Origin: an uncultured Mycoplasmatota bacterium
Lineage (GTDB): Bacteria > Bacillota_I > Bacilli_A > RF39 > UBA660
Length of the DNA stretch: 47,973 bases
Assembly: GCA_946414095.1 (NCBI GenBank)
Contig: CAMKNB010000001.1
Location: 67,591 to 115,563, forward strand
Reading direction: 5' to 3'
Position numbers and translations under genes: made by a program. The notes below the pieces were generated by a model, which was not told where the DNA came from, did not search any database, and saw only the letters and a program-made list of their open reading frames with translations. This document shows, piece after piece, positions 1-10,322 of this stretch. How positions within the stretch are numbered: the first letter of the stretch is position 1; every line of letters starts with the position of its first letter.

Positions 1-2
1 AA

Positions 3-710
3 AGTGTAGGTTCTAAAGTTGAAAAATTTAAGCCAATAAATAAAGAAAGTATAGAACCAAAAATGCCTGGTAAGGAAGCTTTTGGATTGGGCGGAGAAAC
101 TGAAAAAGAACCTCGCATGCCAGAAGAAGGAAAATTTAAAGCAACTAAAAAAGAAGCTGAACCTTCTGAAAAGAAAGAAACTGAAACTTCTGAAAAAAAA
201 GAAGTAGAACCTTCTGAAAAGAAAGAAACTGAAACTTCTGAAAAAAAAGAAGTAGAACCTTCTGAAAAGAAAGATGCACCTGAAGAAAAAGATTCTTCTA
301 AAGATAAAAAAGATATGACAATAACTGAACTTGGCGATAAGATTGAAACATTATTAAGTGAAGATGCTAAAATAAGAAGCGAATTTGATAGTTTGGATAG
401 TACTCATAAAAAAGAGGCTGTTAATAGATTAGGTGAAATACTTAAAGAATATAATGAATTAGTAGAGTTAATAAATACTAAAGTGTCTGAAATTAGTATA
501 AGTGAAACTGAAGCAGAGTCTATGACACAAGATGATATAGTATCTGAATTAAAGAGTTTAAGAAGTAAAAATACTAAACTTAGAAATATGTATGAAAAAG
601 CTAAAAATGATGAAGTTAAAGTTGCTATTGAAAATCAAATAGATAAATTAAATTATAGATATTCTTCTTTAGTTGATGCATATAATAATAAAAATAGCAT
701 TACTAAATAA
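3..710 (+). CDS. C-terminal part of a Lys/Glu-rich, coiled-coil protein (5' end outside the window)
   Basis: The reading frame is open from the first bases of the window, so the gene begins upstream; the ATG at 63 is probably internal. Residues from about 50 on consist of a 16-residue unit (EPSEKKETETSEKKEV) repeated about 2.4 times, rich in Glu, Lys, Ser and Thr and likely disordered. The remaining ~130 residues are charged, helix-forming and coiled-coil-like, with no catalytic motif I recognise. No signal peptide can be judged because the start is missing. It sits just upstream of the rplJ promoter and has no clear link to the ribosomal operon. Function unknown; the coding call is secure because of the long open frame and AT-rich codon use matching the neighbours. 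Confidence 0.8.
   Translation, partial: SVGSKVEKFKPINKESIEPKMPGKEAFGLGGETEKEPRMPEEGKFKATKKEAEPSEKKETETSEKKEVEPSEKKETETSEKKEVEPSEKKDAPEEKDSSKDKKDMTITELGDKIETLLSEDAKIRSEFDSLDSTHKKEAVNRLGEILKEYNELVELINTKVSEISISETEAESMTQDDIVSELKSLRSKNTKLRNMYEKAKNDEVKVAIENQIDKLNYRYSSLVDAYNNKNSITK
159..272 (+). repeat. 48-bp tandem repeat inside the Lys/Glu-rich gene, about 2.4 copies
   Basis: Two full 48-bp units (159-206 and 207-254) are followed by 18 bp of a third (255-272). The unit is a multiple of three, so copy-number change keeps the reading frame and only changes the length of the charged linker. Confidence 0.85.
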
Positions 711-728
711 AATTAATTAAAAAAATAC

Positions 729-757
729 TTTACAAAGTAAAAAAAGTGTTATATAAT
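729..757 (+). promoter_or_regulatory. Promoter of the rplJL operon
   Basis: A -35 box TTTACA (729-734), a 17-bp spacer and a perfect -10 box TATAAT (752-757) lie immediately upstream of the L10 leader. Confidence 0.85.
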
Positions 758-763
758 CAATTA

Positions 764-870
764 CGTTGAAGTGACCAAAGACAGTAAGTACAAAAATAAA
801 TCTTACCGAGGAAACATCTTATAATGACGATTATAAATAGGTTTCCTTGTCATGAGGAAACTTTTTAAAT
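764..870 (+). promoter_or_regulatory. Ribosomal protein L10 leader with alternative terminator/antiterminator hairpins
   Basis: About 110 nt of leader lie between the promoter and rplJ. AGGAAAC (809-815) can pair with GTTTCCT (841-847), and the same GTTTCCT can instead pair with AGGAAAC (855-861), which is followed by five T (862-866) and forms an intrinsic terminator. These two helices exclude each other. Position and layout match the known L10 leader, where excess L10-L12 complex represses its own operon by attenuation. The match to that family is by context and structure, not by a covariance search. Confidence 0.8.
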
Positions 871-888
871 ACAAGAAAGGAGACTTAT

Positions 889-1392
889 ATGGCAAGTAAA
901 AGAATTCTTGAACAAAAAGAAGCTACTGTTAAAGAAATAACTGATAGATTAGATAGTTCTAAAACATTCTTGTTGTTAAATTATCAAGGTCTTACAGTTA
1001 GTGAGATAGCAGAGTTAAGAAATAGTTTAAGAGAAGTAAACTCAGATGTAAAAGTTTATAAAAATACTCTTATGAATTTAGCGTTAAAGAATAAGAATAT
1101 TAAATTAAATGATTACATGAGTGGACCAAATGCTTATCTTTTTGCAGATTCAATTATTGAGCCAATCAAAGTTGTTAGTAAGTTTGCTAAAGAACATCCA
1201 GCACTTGAAATTAGAGTTGGATATATTGATAACGAAGTAGTTGATACAAAAATTATTAATGAATATGCAACTATTCCAAGTATGGAAGGATTACTTACAA
1301 TGTTTGCTGGTGGTTTAATTGAACATGTTAGAAATTTAAGTATCGGACTTAATTTATATGCTGAAAAGTTAGAAGAAGGAGGAAATAACTAA
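889..1392 (+). CDS. rplJ: 50S ribosomal protein L10
   Basis: This is the L10 stalk-base protein (167 aa, normal length), which anchors the L7/L12 dimers on 23S rRNA. The N-terminal part has the family pattern (FLLLNYQGLTVSEIAELR, then KVYKNTLMNLAL), followed by a central SGPNAYLFA region and a C-terminal helix for L12 binding. It starts at ATG 889 after a strong AAGGAGA site (877-883). It is the first gene of the operon and overlaps rplL by one base (TAATG). As in other bacteria, L10 probably represses the operon through the leader at 764-870. Confidence 0.97.
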   Translation: MASKRILEQKEATVKEITDRLDSSKTFLLLNYQGLTVSEIAELRNSLREVNSDVKVYKNTLMNLALKNKNIKLNDYMSGPNAYLFADSIIEPIKVVSKFAKEHPALEIRVGYIDNEVVDTKIINEYATIPSMEGLLTMFAGGLIEHVRNLSIGLNLYAEKLEEGGNN

Positions 1393-1766
1393 TGGCTAAA
1401 ATTGAAAACAAAGATATTATCGAAGCTTTAAAAGAAAAAACTATTCTTGAAGTTAAAGAATTAGTTGATATGATGAAAGAAGAATTTGGAGTAGATCCAA
1501 GTGCTGTAGCTGTAGCAGCTGCTCCTGCTCAAGCAGCAGAAGAAGAAAGTGCTGGAAGCGGAGTTAAAACTGTAGTTCTTAAAAATGCTGGTGCTCAAAA
1601 ATTACAAGTTATTAAAGTAATTAGAGAAGCTACTGGATTAGGACTTAAAGAAGCTAAAGATATTGCTGATGCTGGTGGAAATGTTAAAGAAGGAATTCCT
1701 GCTAGTGAAGCTGATGAATTAAAAGCTAAATTAGAAGAAGCTGGCGCTACTGTTGAATTAGCATAA
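1392..1766 (+). CDS. rplL: 50S ribosomal protein L7/L12
   Basis: This is the acidic stalk protein (124 aa) that recruits translation factors to the ribosome. It shows the usual three parts: an N-terminal dimerisation domain, an Ala-rich hinge (about residues 37-52, AVAVAAAPAQAAEEE) and the C-terminal factor-binding domain with KTVVLKNAGAQKLQVIKVIR and GLGLKEAKDI. Its ATG overlaps the rplJ stop, so the two are translationally coupled; a GGAGG site lies inside the end of rplJ. A strong terminator follows directly. Confidence 0.98.
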   Translation: MAKIENKDIIEALKEKTILEVKELVDMMKEEFGVDPSAVAVAAAPAQAAEEESAGSGVKTVVLKNAGAQKLQVIKVIREATGLGLKEAKDIADAGGNVKEGIPASEADELKAKLEEAGATVELA

Positions 1767-1775
1767 TTTATTAAT

Positions 1776-1799
1776 AAGCCTACTTAGCTAGGCTTTTTT
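1776..1799 (+). terminator. Terminator after rplL
   Basis: A 7-bp stem AAGCCTA/TAGGCTT (1776-1782 with 1789-1795) with a 6-nt loop is followed by a T run. Confidence 0.9.
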
Positions 1800-1822
1800 G
1801 CGTATTAAGAAAGGAGAATTAT

Positions 1823-2422
1823 ATGAGTCATTATTTTGAAAATGATTTGAACTTAAAGAGTGAAATAAAAGAGTTAAGTTATACATATAATTCTTCTTTT
1901 TTTAGATTTTATAGTGATAATGGAGTATTTAGTAAAAAAGCAATAGATTATGGAAGCAAGTTACTATTGGAAACGTATCTTGAGTGTGACAAAGAAAGTA
2001 AGAAAGTACTCGATGTTGGATGTGGATATGGATTTATTGGAATAGTAATTTCTGTTGTTAATAAAAGTAAAGTAGATATGATTGATGTTAATAAAAGAGC
2101 AGTTCACTTAACAAATAGAAACATAAAAAAATATAAAGGTATTGATGCTCGTGCTTTTATTAGTGACGCATATGAAAATATAGATACTAAATATGATGTT
2201 ATTATTACTAATCCACCTATTAGAGTAGGTAAAGACAAAGTATTAGAAATACTCGAAGGTGCTTTTGATCATTTGAATGATGGAGGTTACTTATACTTCG
2301 TTATTAGAAAAGATCAAGGTGCATTATCAATAAAAAAGATTTTAGAGAATACAAAAAAAGTAGAGTTAATAAATAAAGATAAAGGTTATTTTATTTTTAG
2401 AATAAAAAATATTAAAATTTAA
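1823..2422 (+). CDS. ybxB: Class I SAM-dependent methyltransferase, RsmC-like (YbxB type)
   Basis: This 199-residue protein has the Rossmann SAM-binding motif VLDVGCGYGFIGI (about residues 66-78), an acidic residue at the end of the next strand (DMIDVNKRAV), and the motif IITNPPIRVGKD, the NPPY-type site of N6-adenine or N2-guanine methyltransferases. These are hallmarks of the RsmC/YbxB group, which in related species modify rRNA. A gene of this type and length lies between rplL and rpoB in Bacillus (ybxB), which supports the assignment. It starts at ATG 1823 behind AAAGGAGA. The exact target base cannot be told from the sequence. Confidence 0.88.
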   Translation: MSHYFENDLNLKSEIKELSYTYNSSFFRFYSDNGVFSKKAIDYGSKLLLETYLECDKESKKVLDVGCGYGFIGIVISVVNKSKVDMIDVNKRAVHLTNRNIKKYKGIDARAFISDAYENIDTKYDVIITNPPIRVGKDKVLEILEGAFDHLNDGGYLYFVIRKDQGALSIKKILENTKKVELINKDKGYFIFRIKNIKI

Positions 2423-2431
2423 AAAAATAGA

Positions 2432-2461
2432 TTGACATATTGAAAATATATATGTTAAAAT
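2432..2461 (+). promoter_or_regulatory. Promoter of rpoBC
   Basis: A perfect -35 box TTGACA (2432-2437), an 18-bp spacer and an extended -10 TGTTAAAAT (hexamer 2456-2461) leave a leader of about 65 nt to the GTG start of rpoB. Confidence 0.75.
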
Positions 2462-2532
2462 TTTATATTGCAGTACATTTGTTTTATTTATAAAATTTGT
2501 GTTCTTTAAAAATTTAGGATTGGGGTGAAATA

Positions 2533-5500
2533 GTGGCATACAAAACAGTTAAATTTGGTGACCATAGGGAGAGAAGAAGTTTCTCTACAAAGCGTAGTAC
2601 GCTAGAATTATCTAATTTATTAGAAGTTCAAAAAGATTCGTTTGACTTATTTTTAAAGGAAGGAATAAAGGAAGTATTTGAAGATATTTTTCCTGTTGAA
2701 AGTTTTTCAGGTTCATTATCACTAGAATTTGGTGATTATTATTTTGATGAGCCTAAATATACTGTTAAAGAAAGTAAGGAAAGAAAAGTAACATATGCTG
2801 CTCCATTAAAGGTTCAAGCTAGACTTTTCATTAATGAAACAGGAGAAGTAAAAGAGCAAGAAATATTCTTAGGTGACATGCCATTAATGACAGATACTGC
2901 ATCTTTCATTATTAATGGTGCTGAGAGAGTTATTAACTCTCAACTTGTTATGGGTCCATCTTGTTACTATAAAAGTGAAATAGACAAGAATGGTAGAAAT
3001 ATCATTTCAAGTGAAGTTAGACCTAATAAAGGAACTTGGCTAGAATATGAACTTGATGCAAGAGGTATTTTATATGTAAGAATTGATAGAACTCGTAAAG
3101 TTACAGTTACTACATTACTTCGTGCATTAGGACTTTCTTCAAATGAAGAAATACTTGAATTATTTGGTAAAGATGAATATTTAGTTAATACTTTAGAAAA
3201 AGATTCTACTAAGAATACTGATGAAGCATTAATTGAAATTTATGAAAAATTAAGACCAGGTGAACCAGCTACTCTAGATTCTGCTAAAAATCAATTAATC
3301 GTTAGATTCTTTGATAAATTTAGATATGATTTAGGTAAAGTTGGTAGATATAAATTCAATAAGAAATTAAATGTTTTAGATAGACTTGTTAATAACAAAA
3401 TCGCACAAGATATTAAAATAGACAATGAAGTAATAGTTAAAAAAGGTACTGTTATAACAAAAGATATTCTTGAAACTATTAGACCATATTTTGAAAATGG
3501 TTATGGTGTAAAAGAAGTAACAATAAATGAAGAACTTGATACATATAATAAAATTCAAGAAGTTTTAGTATATGCTAATGATGATTCTGAAAAGATTATT
3601 AAAGTAATAGGTAATGATCAAACTATTGATACTAAGAGACTTACAATTTCAGATGTTTATGCATCTTTGTCATATTATATTTGTTTACTTTATGGAATTG
3701 GTAAATATGATGAAATAGATCACTTAGGAAATAGACGTGTAAGACAAGTAGGAGAATTAATTCAAAATCAATTTAGAATTGGTGTTGCTCGTATGGAAAG
3801 ACAAATTAGAGATAAGATGTCTACTCAAGAGATTGATACAGTTACTCCTAAATCATTAATTAATATTAGACCTGTAACAGCTGCATTAAAAGAATTCTTT
3901 GGATCAAGTCAATTATCAAAATTCATGGATCAAATAAATCCATTATCAGAATTAAATGATAAACGTAGACTTAGTGCTTTAGGTCCAGGTGGATTATCTC
4001 GTGATAGAGCTGGTATGGAGGTTCGTGACGTTAATCCATCACACTATGGTAGAATTTGTCCAATTGAAACTCCAGAAGGTCAAAATATTGGACTTATCAC
4101 ATCACTTGCTAGTTATGCAAGAATTAATGAATATGGATTTATAATGACTCCATATAGAAAAGTAGTAAATTCAAGAATTACTGATGAAATAGTATATATG
4201 ACTGCTGATGAAGAAGAAGATTACTACATCAGTCAAGCAACTATTGAAGCAGATAAAGATGGAAACATTTTAGATGAAACTGTTCCAGTTAGATATAATA
4301 AAGATAATATGATAGTATCTAAAGAAAAGGTAGATTATATTGATGTATCTCCTTCTCAAATTGTATCTGTTACAACAAGTATGATTCCATTCATGGAACA
4401 TGACGATGCTAACAGAACTCTAATGGGTGCTAACATGCAAAGACAAGCTGTACCACTAATGATAACAGAGGCTCCAATTGTAGGTACTGGAGTTGAAGCT
4501 GCAATAGCTAGAGATTCTGGATGCTCAGTTGTTTGCGATATTGATGGTATAGTAGAATACGTAGATGCTAAAAAGATTATTGTAAAAGGTCTTGAAGAAA
4601 AGAGAACTTATGAACTTATAAGTTATCAAAGAAGTAACAATGAAACTTGTTACAATCAAAGACCAATTGTTAAAAAAGGTGAAGAAGTTCATAAAGGTGA
4701 AATTATTGCTGATGGACCTTCAACTGATAAAGGTGAAATTGCTTTAGGTAAAAATGTTGTAGTTGCATTCATGACTTATAATGGATATAACTATGAAGAT
4801 GCTGTTATCCTAAATGAAAGAATTGTTAAGGATGATGTTTATACTTCAATTCACATTGAAATGAAAGAAATTGAATGTAGAGATACTAAACTTGGACCTG
4901 AAGAATTTACAAGAGACATTCCAAATATTTCAGAAGAAGCTCGTAAGAACTTAGATGAAAATGGAATCGTTAGAATAGGTACTGAAGTTAAAGAAAATGA
5001 TATATTAGTAGGAAAAGTTACTCCAAAAGGAATGCAAGAATTATCAAGTGAAGAAAAATTATTACATGCAATATTTGGAGAAAAGACTAGAGAAGTTAGA
5101 GATACTTCACTTCGTGTATCACACGGATGTTCTGGTATTGTACATGATGTACAAATATTTACTAAAGAAAATAGTGATGAACTTCCAGCTGGTGTATCAA
5201 AAGTAGTTAGAGTATATATAGTTAAGAAGAGAAAGATTCAAGTTGGAGATAAAATGGCTGGACGTCATGGTAACAAAGGTGTTTGTTCACTTATCTTACC
5301 TGAAGAAGATATGCCATATTTACCAGATGGTACTCCAGTAGATGTAATATTAAACCCACTAGGTGTTCCTTCTCGTATGAATTTAGGACAAATCTTAGAA
5401 TTACACTTAGGTATGGCTGGTAAAAAATTAGGTGTTCATTATGCAACTCCAATATTCAATAGTGCTACTGAAGAAGATATAAAAGAAGAGACTAAAGAAG

Positions 5501-6192
5501 CAGGACTTGATCCAGATTATAAGACTTGGTTATATGATGGACGTACTGGTGAAAAATTTGATAAGAGAGTATCTGTTGGAGTTATGTACATGATTAGACT
5601 TGTACATATGGTTGATGATAAAATTCATGCTCGTGCTACTGGACCATATAGTTTAGTAACACAACAACCACTTGGTGGAAAAGCACAATTTGGTGGTCAA
5701 AGATTTGGAGAAATGGAAGTTTGGGCATTATATGCTTATGGTGCTGCTCACATCTTACAAGAAGTATTAACAGTTAAATCAGATGATGTAGTAGGAAGAG
5801 TTAGAGTATATGAAGCACTTGTAAAAGGTAAACCAATTCCTGCTCCAGGAGTTCCAGAGTCATTTAGAGTATTAATTAAAGAATTCCAAGCTTTAGGACT
5901 TGATATTCAAATAGTTAATAAAGACGGAACACTTAAAGATATTAAACAATTAGAAGATGAAGAAGATAAAGATGACTCACCAGTTTCAATTGAAGAAATT
6001 GGAAAACCAGAAGTAGAAGAACCAATCGCTGATGAAGATGAATCAGATTATGAAGATGTACAACCAGAAGACGACGAAGATGAATTTGATGATGATTTTG
6101 ATGTTGAACCTACTGATGAAGAGTTAGAATATACAGAAGAATATGGTCTTGATGATGGATATGAAGATGCTTATGAAAGGGGTGAAGAATAA
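2533..6192 (+). CDS. rpoB: DNA-directed RNA polymerase subunit beta
   Basis: This is the beta subunit of RNA polymerase (1219 aa; about 1190 is usual in Bacillus). Conserved blocks are visible in order: the rifampicin region ([20 protein letters not shown], then [44 protein letters not shown]), [23 protein letters not shown], and the C-terminal block [23 protein letters not shown]. The start is GTG at 2533, set by the site GGGGTGA (2522-2528). The last ~80 residues form an unusually acidic Asp/Glu tail. The stop overlaps the rpoC start (TAATG), so both are coupled. The separate rpoB and rpoC arrangement is standard. Confidence 0.99.
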   Translation: MAYKTVKFGDHRERRSFSTKRSTLELSNLLEVQKDSFDLFLKEGIKEVFEDIFPVESFSGSLSLEFGDYYFDEPKYTVKESKERKVTYAAPLKVQARLFINETGEVKEQEIFLGDMPLMTDTASFIINGAERVINSQLVMGPSCYYKSEIDKNGRNIISSEVRPNKGTWLEYELDARGILYVRIDRTRKVTVTTLLRALGLSSNEEILELFGKDEYLVNTLEKDSTKNTDEALIEIYEKLRPGEPATLDSAKNQLIVRFFDKFRYDLGKVGRYKFNKKLNVLDRLVNNKIAQDIKIDNEVIVKKGTVITKDILETIRPYFENGYGVKEVTINEELDTYNKIQEVLVYANDDSEKIIKVIGNDQTIDTKRLTISDVYASLSYYICLLYGIGKYDEIDHLGNRRVRQVGELIQNQFRIGVARMERQIRDKMSTQEIDTVTPKSLINIRPVTAALKEFFGSSQLSKFMDQINPLSELNDKRRLSALGPGGLSRDRAGMEVRDVNPSHYGRICPIETPEGQNIGLITSLASYARINEYGFIMTPYRKVVNSRITDEIVYMTADEEEDYYISQATIEADKDGNILDETVPVRYNKDNMIVSKEKVDYIDVSPSQIVSVTTSMIPFMEHDDANRTLMGANMQRQAVPLMITEAPIVGTGVEAAIARDSGCSVVCDIDGIVEYVDAKKIIVKGLEEKRTYELISYQRSNNETCYNQRPIVKKGEEVHKGEIIADGPSTDKGEIALGKNVVVAFMTYNGYNYEDAVILNERIVKDDVYTSIHIEMKEIECRDTKLGPEEFTRDIPNISEEARKNLDENGIVRIGTEVKENDILVGKVTPKGMQELSSEEKLLHAIFGEKTREVRDTSLRVSHGCSGIVHDVQIFTKENSDELPAGVSKVVRVYIVKKRKIQVGDKMAGRHGNKGVCSLILPEEDMPYLPDGTPVDVILNPLGVPSRMNLGQILELHLGMAGKKLGVHYATPIFNSATEEDIKEETKEAGLDPDYKTWLYDGRTGEKFDKRVSVGVMYMIRLVHMVDDKIHARATGPYSLVTQQPLGGKAQFGGQRFGEMEVWALYAYGAAHILQEVLTVKSDDVVGRVRVYEALVKGKPIPAPGVPESFRVLIKEFQALGLDIQIVNKDGTLKDIKQLEDEEDKDDSPVSIEEIGKPEVEEPIADEDESDYEDVQPEDDEDEFDDDFDVEPTDEELEYTEEYGLDDGYEDAYERGEE

Positions 6193-9100
6193 TGATGGAA
6201 GTTAATGAATTTGATGGAATTCGTATTGGTATTGCTTCTCCTGATAAGATTCGTGAATGGTCTTATGGTGAAGTTAAAAAACCAGAAACTATCAATTATA
6301 GAACATTAAACCCTGAAAGAGATGGACTTTTCTGTGAAAAGATATTCGGTCCAACAAAAGACTTTGAATGTACTTGTAAAAAGTATAAAAGATTAAGATA
6401 TAAAAATGTAGTTTGTGATAGATGTGGAGTAGAAGTAACACGTGCTAAGGTTAGACGTGAAAGAATGGGACATATTGAACTTGCTAGTCCTGTTAGCCAC
6501 ATTTGGTATGCTAAAGGTGTACCTCCAAAAATGGGTCTAGTACTAGATATTAGTCCTAGAGAATTAGAAGAAGTATTATACTTTGTTAGTTATATAGTAT
6601 TAGATCCAGGAATCGCACCACTTAATAAGAAGCAAACTTTATCTGATAAAGAATATAGAGCTTATTATGAAAAATATGGTGATGGATTTAAAGTAGGTAT
6701 GGGTGCTGAAGCTATCAAACAATTACTTACTGAAGTTGATCTTGAAAAAGAAGTGGCTGCATTAAAAGATGAAGTTGAAAAAGCTCAAGGTCAAAAGAAA
6801 TTAAGATTAATTAAAAGATTAGATTGCTTAAATGCATTCTTAGAAAGTGGTAATAGACCTGAATGGATGATACTTGATGTACTTCCAGTAATTCCACCAG
6901 ATTTAAGACCTATGATTCAACTTCCAGGTGGAAGATTTGCTACAAGTGATTTAAATGATTTATATAGAAGAATTATTAACAGAAATAATCGTCTTAAAAA
7001 ATTATTAGAACTTGAAGCTCCAACAATCATTGTTCAAAATGAAAAGCGTATGCTTCAAGAAGCAGTTGATGCTTTAATTGACAATGGTAGACGTGGAAGA
7101 AGTGTACAGGGTGTAGGAAATAGACCTTTGAAATCACTATCTTCAATGTTAAAAGGTAAACAAGGTAGATTTAGACAAAACTTACTAGGTAAGAGAGTTG
7201 ATTACTCTGGTCGTAGTGTTATCGTAGTAGGACCTAGTCTAAAAATGTATCAATGTGGTGTACCAAAAGAAATGGCTTTAGAATTATTTAAACCATATGT
7301 TATGCAACAATTAGTTGAACGTGGTATAGCTCACAATATTAAAGCTGCTAAAAAGATTATAGATGTACAAGATGAAAGAGTATGGGATGTAGTTGAAGAT
7401 GTTATTCGTGAACATCCAGTATTATTAAACCGTGCTCCAACACTTCACAGACTATCTATTCAAGCATTTGAGCCAGTATTAGTTTCTGGTAAAGCTTTAA
7501 GACTTCACCCATTAGTTTGTGGTGGATTTAATGCAGACTTTGATGGTGACCAAATGGCTATCCACATTCCAATTAGTGAAGAAGCTCAAGCAGAAGCAAG
7601 ATTGTTAATGCTTGGTGCAAATAATATTTTAGACCCTAAAGATGGAAAACCAATTGTTACTCCATCTCAAGATATGGTTTTAGGTAACTATTATTTAACA
7701 TTAGAATTACCTGGAGAAGAAAATGAAGGAAAAGCATATAAAGATGCAAATGAAGCATTAATGGCTTATGAAAGACGTGATATCACTCTTCATACAAGAA
7801 TATGTATTCCTGCTAAAGCTTTCAAACATAAAATTTGGACTGATGAACAAAAAGATAAATATTTAGTTACTACAGCTGGTAAAATAATATTTAATGAAAT
7901 ATTACCAGATACATATCCTTATTTAAATGAAGGAAGTAAAGAAAATATAGAGTATATGACTCCAGATAAATTCTTTATTGAAAAAGGTAAAAATTTACCT
8001 GAAGAAGTTGCAAAATTACCTATAATTCCTGCTTTAATTAAGAAAGATTTAGGAAAAATAATTGCTCAAATATTTAAGAGATATAAAACAACAGAAACAT
8101 CAATTTTCTTAGATAAATTAAAAGATTTAGGATTTAAATATAGCACTAAATCAGGAATTACTTTCTCACTTTCTGATATTCCAATTAATCATGAGAAAGA
8201 CGCTATAATTGAAGAAACTAATCAAACAATTGAAAAGATTAATAAACAATTTAAGCGTGGTCTTATAACTGATGAAGAAAGACATAATAAAGTAATTAAA
8301 TTATGGACAGATGCTACTAATAATGTTCAAGGAAAACTTGGTGATATATTAAAAGAGGATGTTGAAAATCCACTTTCAATGATTATCAATTCTGGAGCCA
8401 GAGGTTCTGCTAACCAATTAGGTCAACTTGCTGGTATGCGTGGTATTATGGCTAAACCAGATGGTGGTCAAGTAGAAATTCCAATCCTTGCTTCATTCCG
8501 TGAAGGATTAGACGTTCAAGAATTCTTCTTATCAACACACGGATCTAGAAAAGGAACAGCTGATACTGCCTTAAAGACAGCTGATGCTGGATACTTAACA
8601 AGACGTTTAGTTGATGTAGTACAAGATATTATTGTAAGAGAAGAAGATTGTGGAACTATTCAAGGTATTGAAGTTGAAGCATTTACTGATGAAAAGAGTG
8701 GTGCTGTAATTGAATCATTCAGAGATAGAATCGTAGGAAGATATTCAAATCAAAAAGTATTAAACCCTGAAACAAAAGAAGTATTAATTGATAAAGGTGC
8801 TTTAATTACTGAAAGAATAGCTGATAAGATTGTAGGTGCTGGTATTACTAAGATGGAAATTAGAAGTGTACTTACATGTAGATGTCCAAATGGAATTTGT
8901 CAAAAATGTTATGGACTTAACCTTGCAACTGGTAATGTAGTTGAAGTAGGTGAAGCTACAGGTATTATGGCTGCTCAATCAATTGGTGAACCAGGTACTC
9001 AGTTAACAATGCGTACATTCCACACTGGTGGTGTTGCATCAGCTGCTGATATTACTCAAGGTCTTCCAAGAGTTGAAGAGTTATTTGAAGCTAGAATTCC

Positions 9101-9866
9101 TAAAGCAAAAGCTACAATTGCTGAAATCGGTGGTAAAATTACTAAGATTTCTGATGATAAAAATGGTAGATTTAAAATTTACATTCAAAATGATGTTGAG
9201 ACTCGTGAACATATAACTCAATATAATGCAAAACTTAAAGTTGAGAAAGGTGATACAGTAGTTGCTGGAGAAGCATTAACTGAAGGTAGTGTATCTCCAA
9301 AAGAATTACTTGCTGTAACTGACCCAACGACTGTTCAAGCATATATATTAAAAGAAGTTCAAAAAGTTTATAAATCTCAAGGTGTTGATGTATCAGATAA
9401 ACATATTGAAACTGTAATTAGAAGAATGATTACTAAGATAAGAGTTGTTGACCCAGGAGATACTAATTTAATTGAAGGACTTAGCGTTCCTCTAAGAGAA
9501 TTTGCTGAAATCAATAAACCAGTAATCTTAGCAGGTGGAGTTCCTGCAACTGGAAAACCAGTTATGCTTGGTATTACAAAAGCTTCACTTGAAACTGATT
9601 CATTCTTATCTGCTGCTTCATTCCAAGAAACAACAAGAATATTAACAGATGCTGCTACACGTGGTAAAGTTGATATGTTAAATGGACTTAAAGAAAATGT
9701 TATTCTTGGTAAATTAATCCCAGCAGGTACTGGAGCTAAACAATATAATAATATTGAAGTAATACTTAAAAATGAACTTTTAGATGATGATGCTGCTGAA
9801 GTTTTAGAAGAAAAATTCTTAACTGATGATGCAACAGAAGAAACTGTTGAAGGAGCATTAGAATAA
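6192..9866 (+). CDS. rpoC: DNA-directed RNA polymerase subunit beta'
   Basis: This is the beta' subunit (1224 aa, normal for this group). The N-terminal zinc site is C60, C62, C75, C78; the catalytic Mg site [12 protein letters not shown] carries D449, D451 and D453; the second zinc site has C896, C898, C903 and C906 ([11 protein letters not shown]). The bridge and trigger-loop regions ([20 protein letters not shown]) are intact. It starts at ATG 6192, overlapping the rpoB stop by one base; a second ATG follows at once and either could serve. A bidirectional hairpin terminator follows. Confidence 0.99.
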   Translation: MMEVNEFDGIRIGIASPDKIREWSYGEVKKPETINYRTLNPERDGLFCEKIFGPTKDFECTCKKYKRLRYKNVVCDRCGVEVTRAKVRRERMGHIELASPVSHIWYAKGVPPKMGLVLDISPRELEEVLYFVSYIVLDPGIAPLNKKQTLSDKEYRAYYEKYGDGFKVGMGAEAIKQLLTEVDLEKEVAALKDEVEKAQGQKKLRLIKRLDCLNAFLESGNRPEWMILDVLPVIPPDLRPMIQLPGGRFATSDLNDLYRRIINRNNRLKKLLELEAPTIIVQNEKRMLQEAVDALIDNGRRGRSVQGVGNRPLKSLSSMLKGKQGRFRQNLLGKRVDYSGRSVIVVGPSLKMYQCGVPKEMALELFKPYVMQQLVERGIAHNIKAAKKIIDVQDERVWDVVEDVIREHPVLLNRAPTLHRLSIQAFEPVLVSGKALRLHPLVCGGFNADFDGDQMAIHIPISEEAQAEARLLMLGANNILDPKDGKPIVTPSQDMVLGNYYLTLELPGEENEGKAYKDANEALMAYERRDITLHTRICIPAKAFKHKIWTDEQKDKYLVTTAGKIIFNEILPDTYPYLNEGSKENIEYMTPDKFFIEKGKNLPEEVAKLPIIPALIKKDLGKIIAQIFKRYKTTETSIFLDKLKDLGFKYSTKSGITFSLSDIPINHEKDAIIEETNQTIEKINKQFKRGLITDEERHNKVIKLWTDATNNVQGKLGDILKEDVENPLSMIINSGARGSANQLGQLAGMRGIMAKPDGGQVEIPILASFREGLDVQEFFLSTHGSRKGTADTALKTADAGYLTRRLVDVVQDIIVREEDCGTIQGIEVEAFTDEKSGAVIESFRDRIVGRYSNQKVLNPETKEVLIDKGALITERIADKIVGAGITKMEIRSVLTCRCPNGICQKCYGLNLATGNVVEVGEATGIMAAQSIGEPGTQLTMRTFHTGGVASAADITQGLPRVEELFEARIPKAKATIAEIGGKITKISDDKNGRFKIYIQNDVETREHITQYNAKLKVEKGDTVVAGEALTEGSVSPKELLAVTDPTTVQAYILKEVQKVYKSQGVDVSDKHIETVIRRMITKIRVVDPGDTNLIEGLSVPLREFAEINKPVILAGGVPATGKPVMLGITKASLETDSFLSAASFQETTRILTDAATRGKVDMLNGLKENVILGKLIPAGTGAKQYNNIEVILKNELLDDDAAEVLEEKFLTDDATEETVEGALE

Positions 9867-9870
9867 AACA

Positions 9871-9898
9871 AGAGATGTCAAATGAACATCTCTTTTAC
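9871..9898 (+). terminator. Terminator after rpoC
   Basis: An 8-bp stem AGAGATGT/ACATCTCT (9871-9878 with 9886-9893) is followed by TTTT. On the minus strand the same hairpin is followed by TGTTTT, so it may also stop leftward transcripts coming from the small peptide gene at 10106. Confidence 0.85.
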
Positions 9899-9903
9899 TT
9901 TTG

Positions 9904-9932
9904 TTTACAAAATAGAAAAAATATGATATATT
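9904..9932 (+). promoter_or_regulatory. Promoter of a short untranslated RNA
   Basis: A -35 box TTTACA (9904-9909), a 17-bp spacer and an extended -10 TGATATATT (hexamer 9927-9932) are followed by no usable gene. The transcript would start near 9939 and reach a terminator within about 70 nt. Confidence 0.75.
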
Positions 9933-9937
9933 ACGTT

Positions 9938-10009
9938 TAGAGGAAACATTTGGCCATATTGGTTTGGCTTACCTCTAGGTTTTGCCTAACTTTTAGTTAG
10001 GTCTTTTTT
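9938..10009 (+). ncRNA. Putative antitoxin RNA of a par/Fst-like type I toxin-antitoxin locus
   Basis: A strong promoter and an intrinsic terminator (CCTAAC/GTTAGG, 9985-9990 with 9996-10001, then a T run) define an RNA of about 72 nt. It can fold with TAGAGG/CCTCTA (9938-9943 with 9972-9977). It faces a minus-strand peptide gene whose 5' leader is complementary at two blocks: AGAGGAAA (9939-9946) and GCCTAAC (9984-9990), which occur fused as AGAGGAAAGCCTAAC at 10131-10145. Convergent transcripts sharing two short direct repeats are the design of the pAD1 par locus, whose RNA II is of similar size. The function is inference from this layout. Confidence 0.6.
9985..10009 (+). terminator. Terminator of the putative antitoxin RNA
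   Basis: A stem CCTAAC/GTTAGG with loop TTTTA is followed by TCTTTTTT. It overlaps the 3' region of the convergent peptide transcript. Confidence 0.8.
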
Positions 10010-10010
10010 A

Positions 10011-10106
10011 TTATAAAACTATGAATAGTAATATAATAAGAAGTATAGAGAAAAGAAGATATATAATTATTATCAAAGATAATATTAACAAATCTTTTTT
10101 AGACAT
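10011..10106 (-). CDS. 31-residue hydrophobic peptide, putative type I toxin
   Basis: On the minus strand an ATG at 10106-10104 follows a near-perfect Shine-Dalgarno AAGGAGGTG (10119-10111) and opens a 31-codon frame ending in TAA. The peptide starts MSKKDLL and is then almost entirely Ile, Leu, Phe, Val and Tyr (about residues 6-31), i.e. a single membrane span. It lacks the Pro and charged C-terminal tail typical of Fst, so it is not clearly an Fst homologue by sequence. A possible promoter is TTGCTT-17 bp-TATTAT (10192-10187 and 10169-10164), giving a leader of about 50 nt. The gene is too short for ordinary gene callers. By size and context it resembles membrane-acting type I toxins; toxicity is not shown by the sequence. 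Confidence 0.6.
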   Translation of the reverse strand: MSKKDLLILSLIIIIYLLFSILLIILLFIVL

Positions 10107-10112
10107 ACAACA

Positions 10113-10135
10113 CCTCCTTATCATTAATAAAGAGG
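10113..10135 (-). promoter_or_regulatory. Hairpin that hides the ribosome binding site of the small peptide
   Basis: In the minus-strand transcript CCUCUUU (10135-10129) can pair over seven positions, one of them G-U, with the Shine-Dalgarno AAGGAGG (10119-10113) across a 9-nt loop. The same CCUCU block is one of the segments complementary to the + strand RNA. Sequestration of the ribosome site by a 5' hairpin is known for fst mRNA. Confidence 0.5.
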
Positions 10136-10300
10136 AAAGCCTAACAGCCAAATGTTCTAAATGATAATATCAATTTAGATAGTATAAAGCAAATTAATAT
10201 TTTTTAATTTTTATATAAAGATTTAAAGTTAAAAAAGAATTTTGAATATAGAATTTTTTAATTATTAAACATATTTATTAAAAAAAAATAAATAATTTGG

Positions 10301-10306
10301 TATAAT
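10301..10306 (+). promoter_or_regulatory. -10 region of ffh
   Basis: An extended -10 TGGTATAAT (hexamer 10301-10306) lies 17 bp upstream of the ffh ATG. The -35 (TTAAAA, 10278-10283) is weak. Confidence 0.6.
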
Positions 10307-10322
10307 TAATAAAGGTGATATT

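Noticed and set aside
9028-9216. Second + strand frame within rpoC
   Set aside because: It overlaps the conserved rpoC frame and encodes a biased, unrecognisable product.
9938-10009. SRP RNA next to ffh
   Set aside because: The short RNA lacks the GGAA-tetraloop and GCAGC-type core of SRP RNA; its complementarity to the facing peptide leader explains it better.
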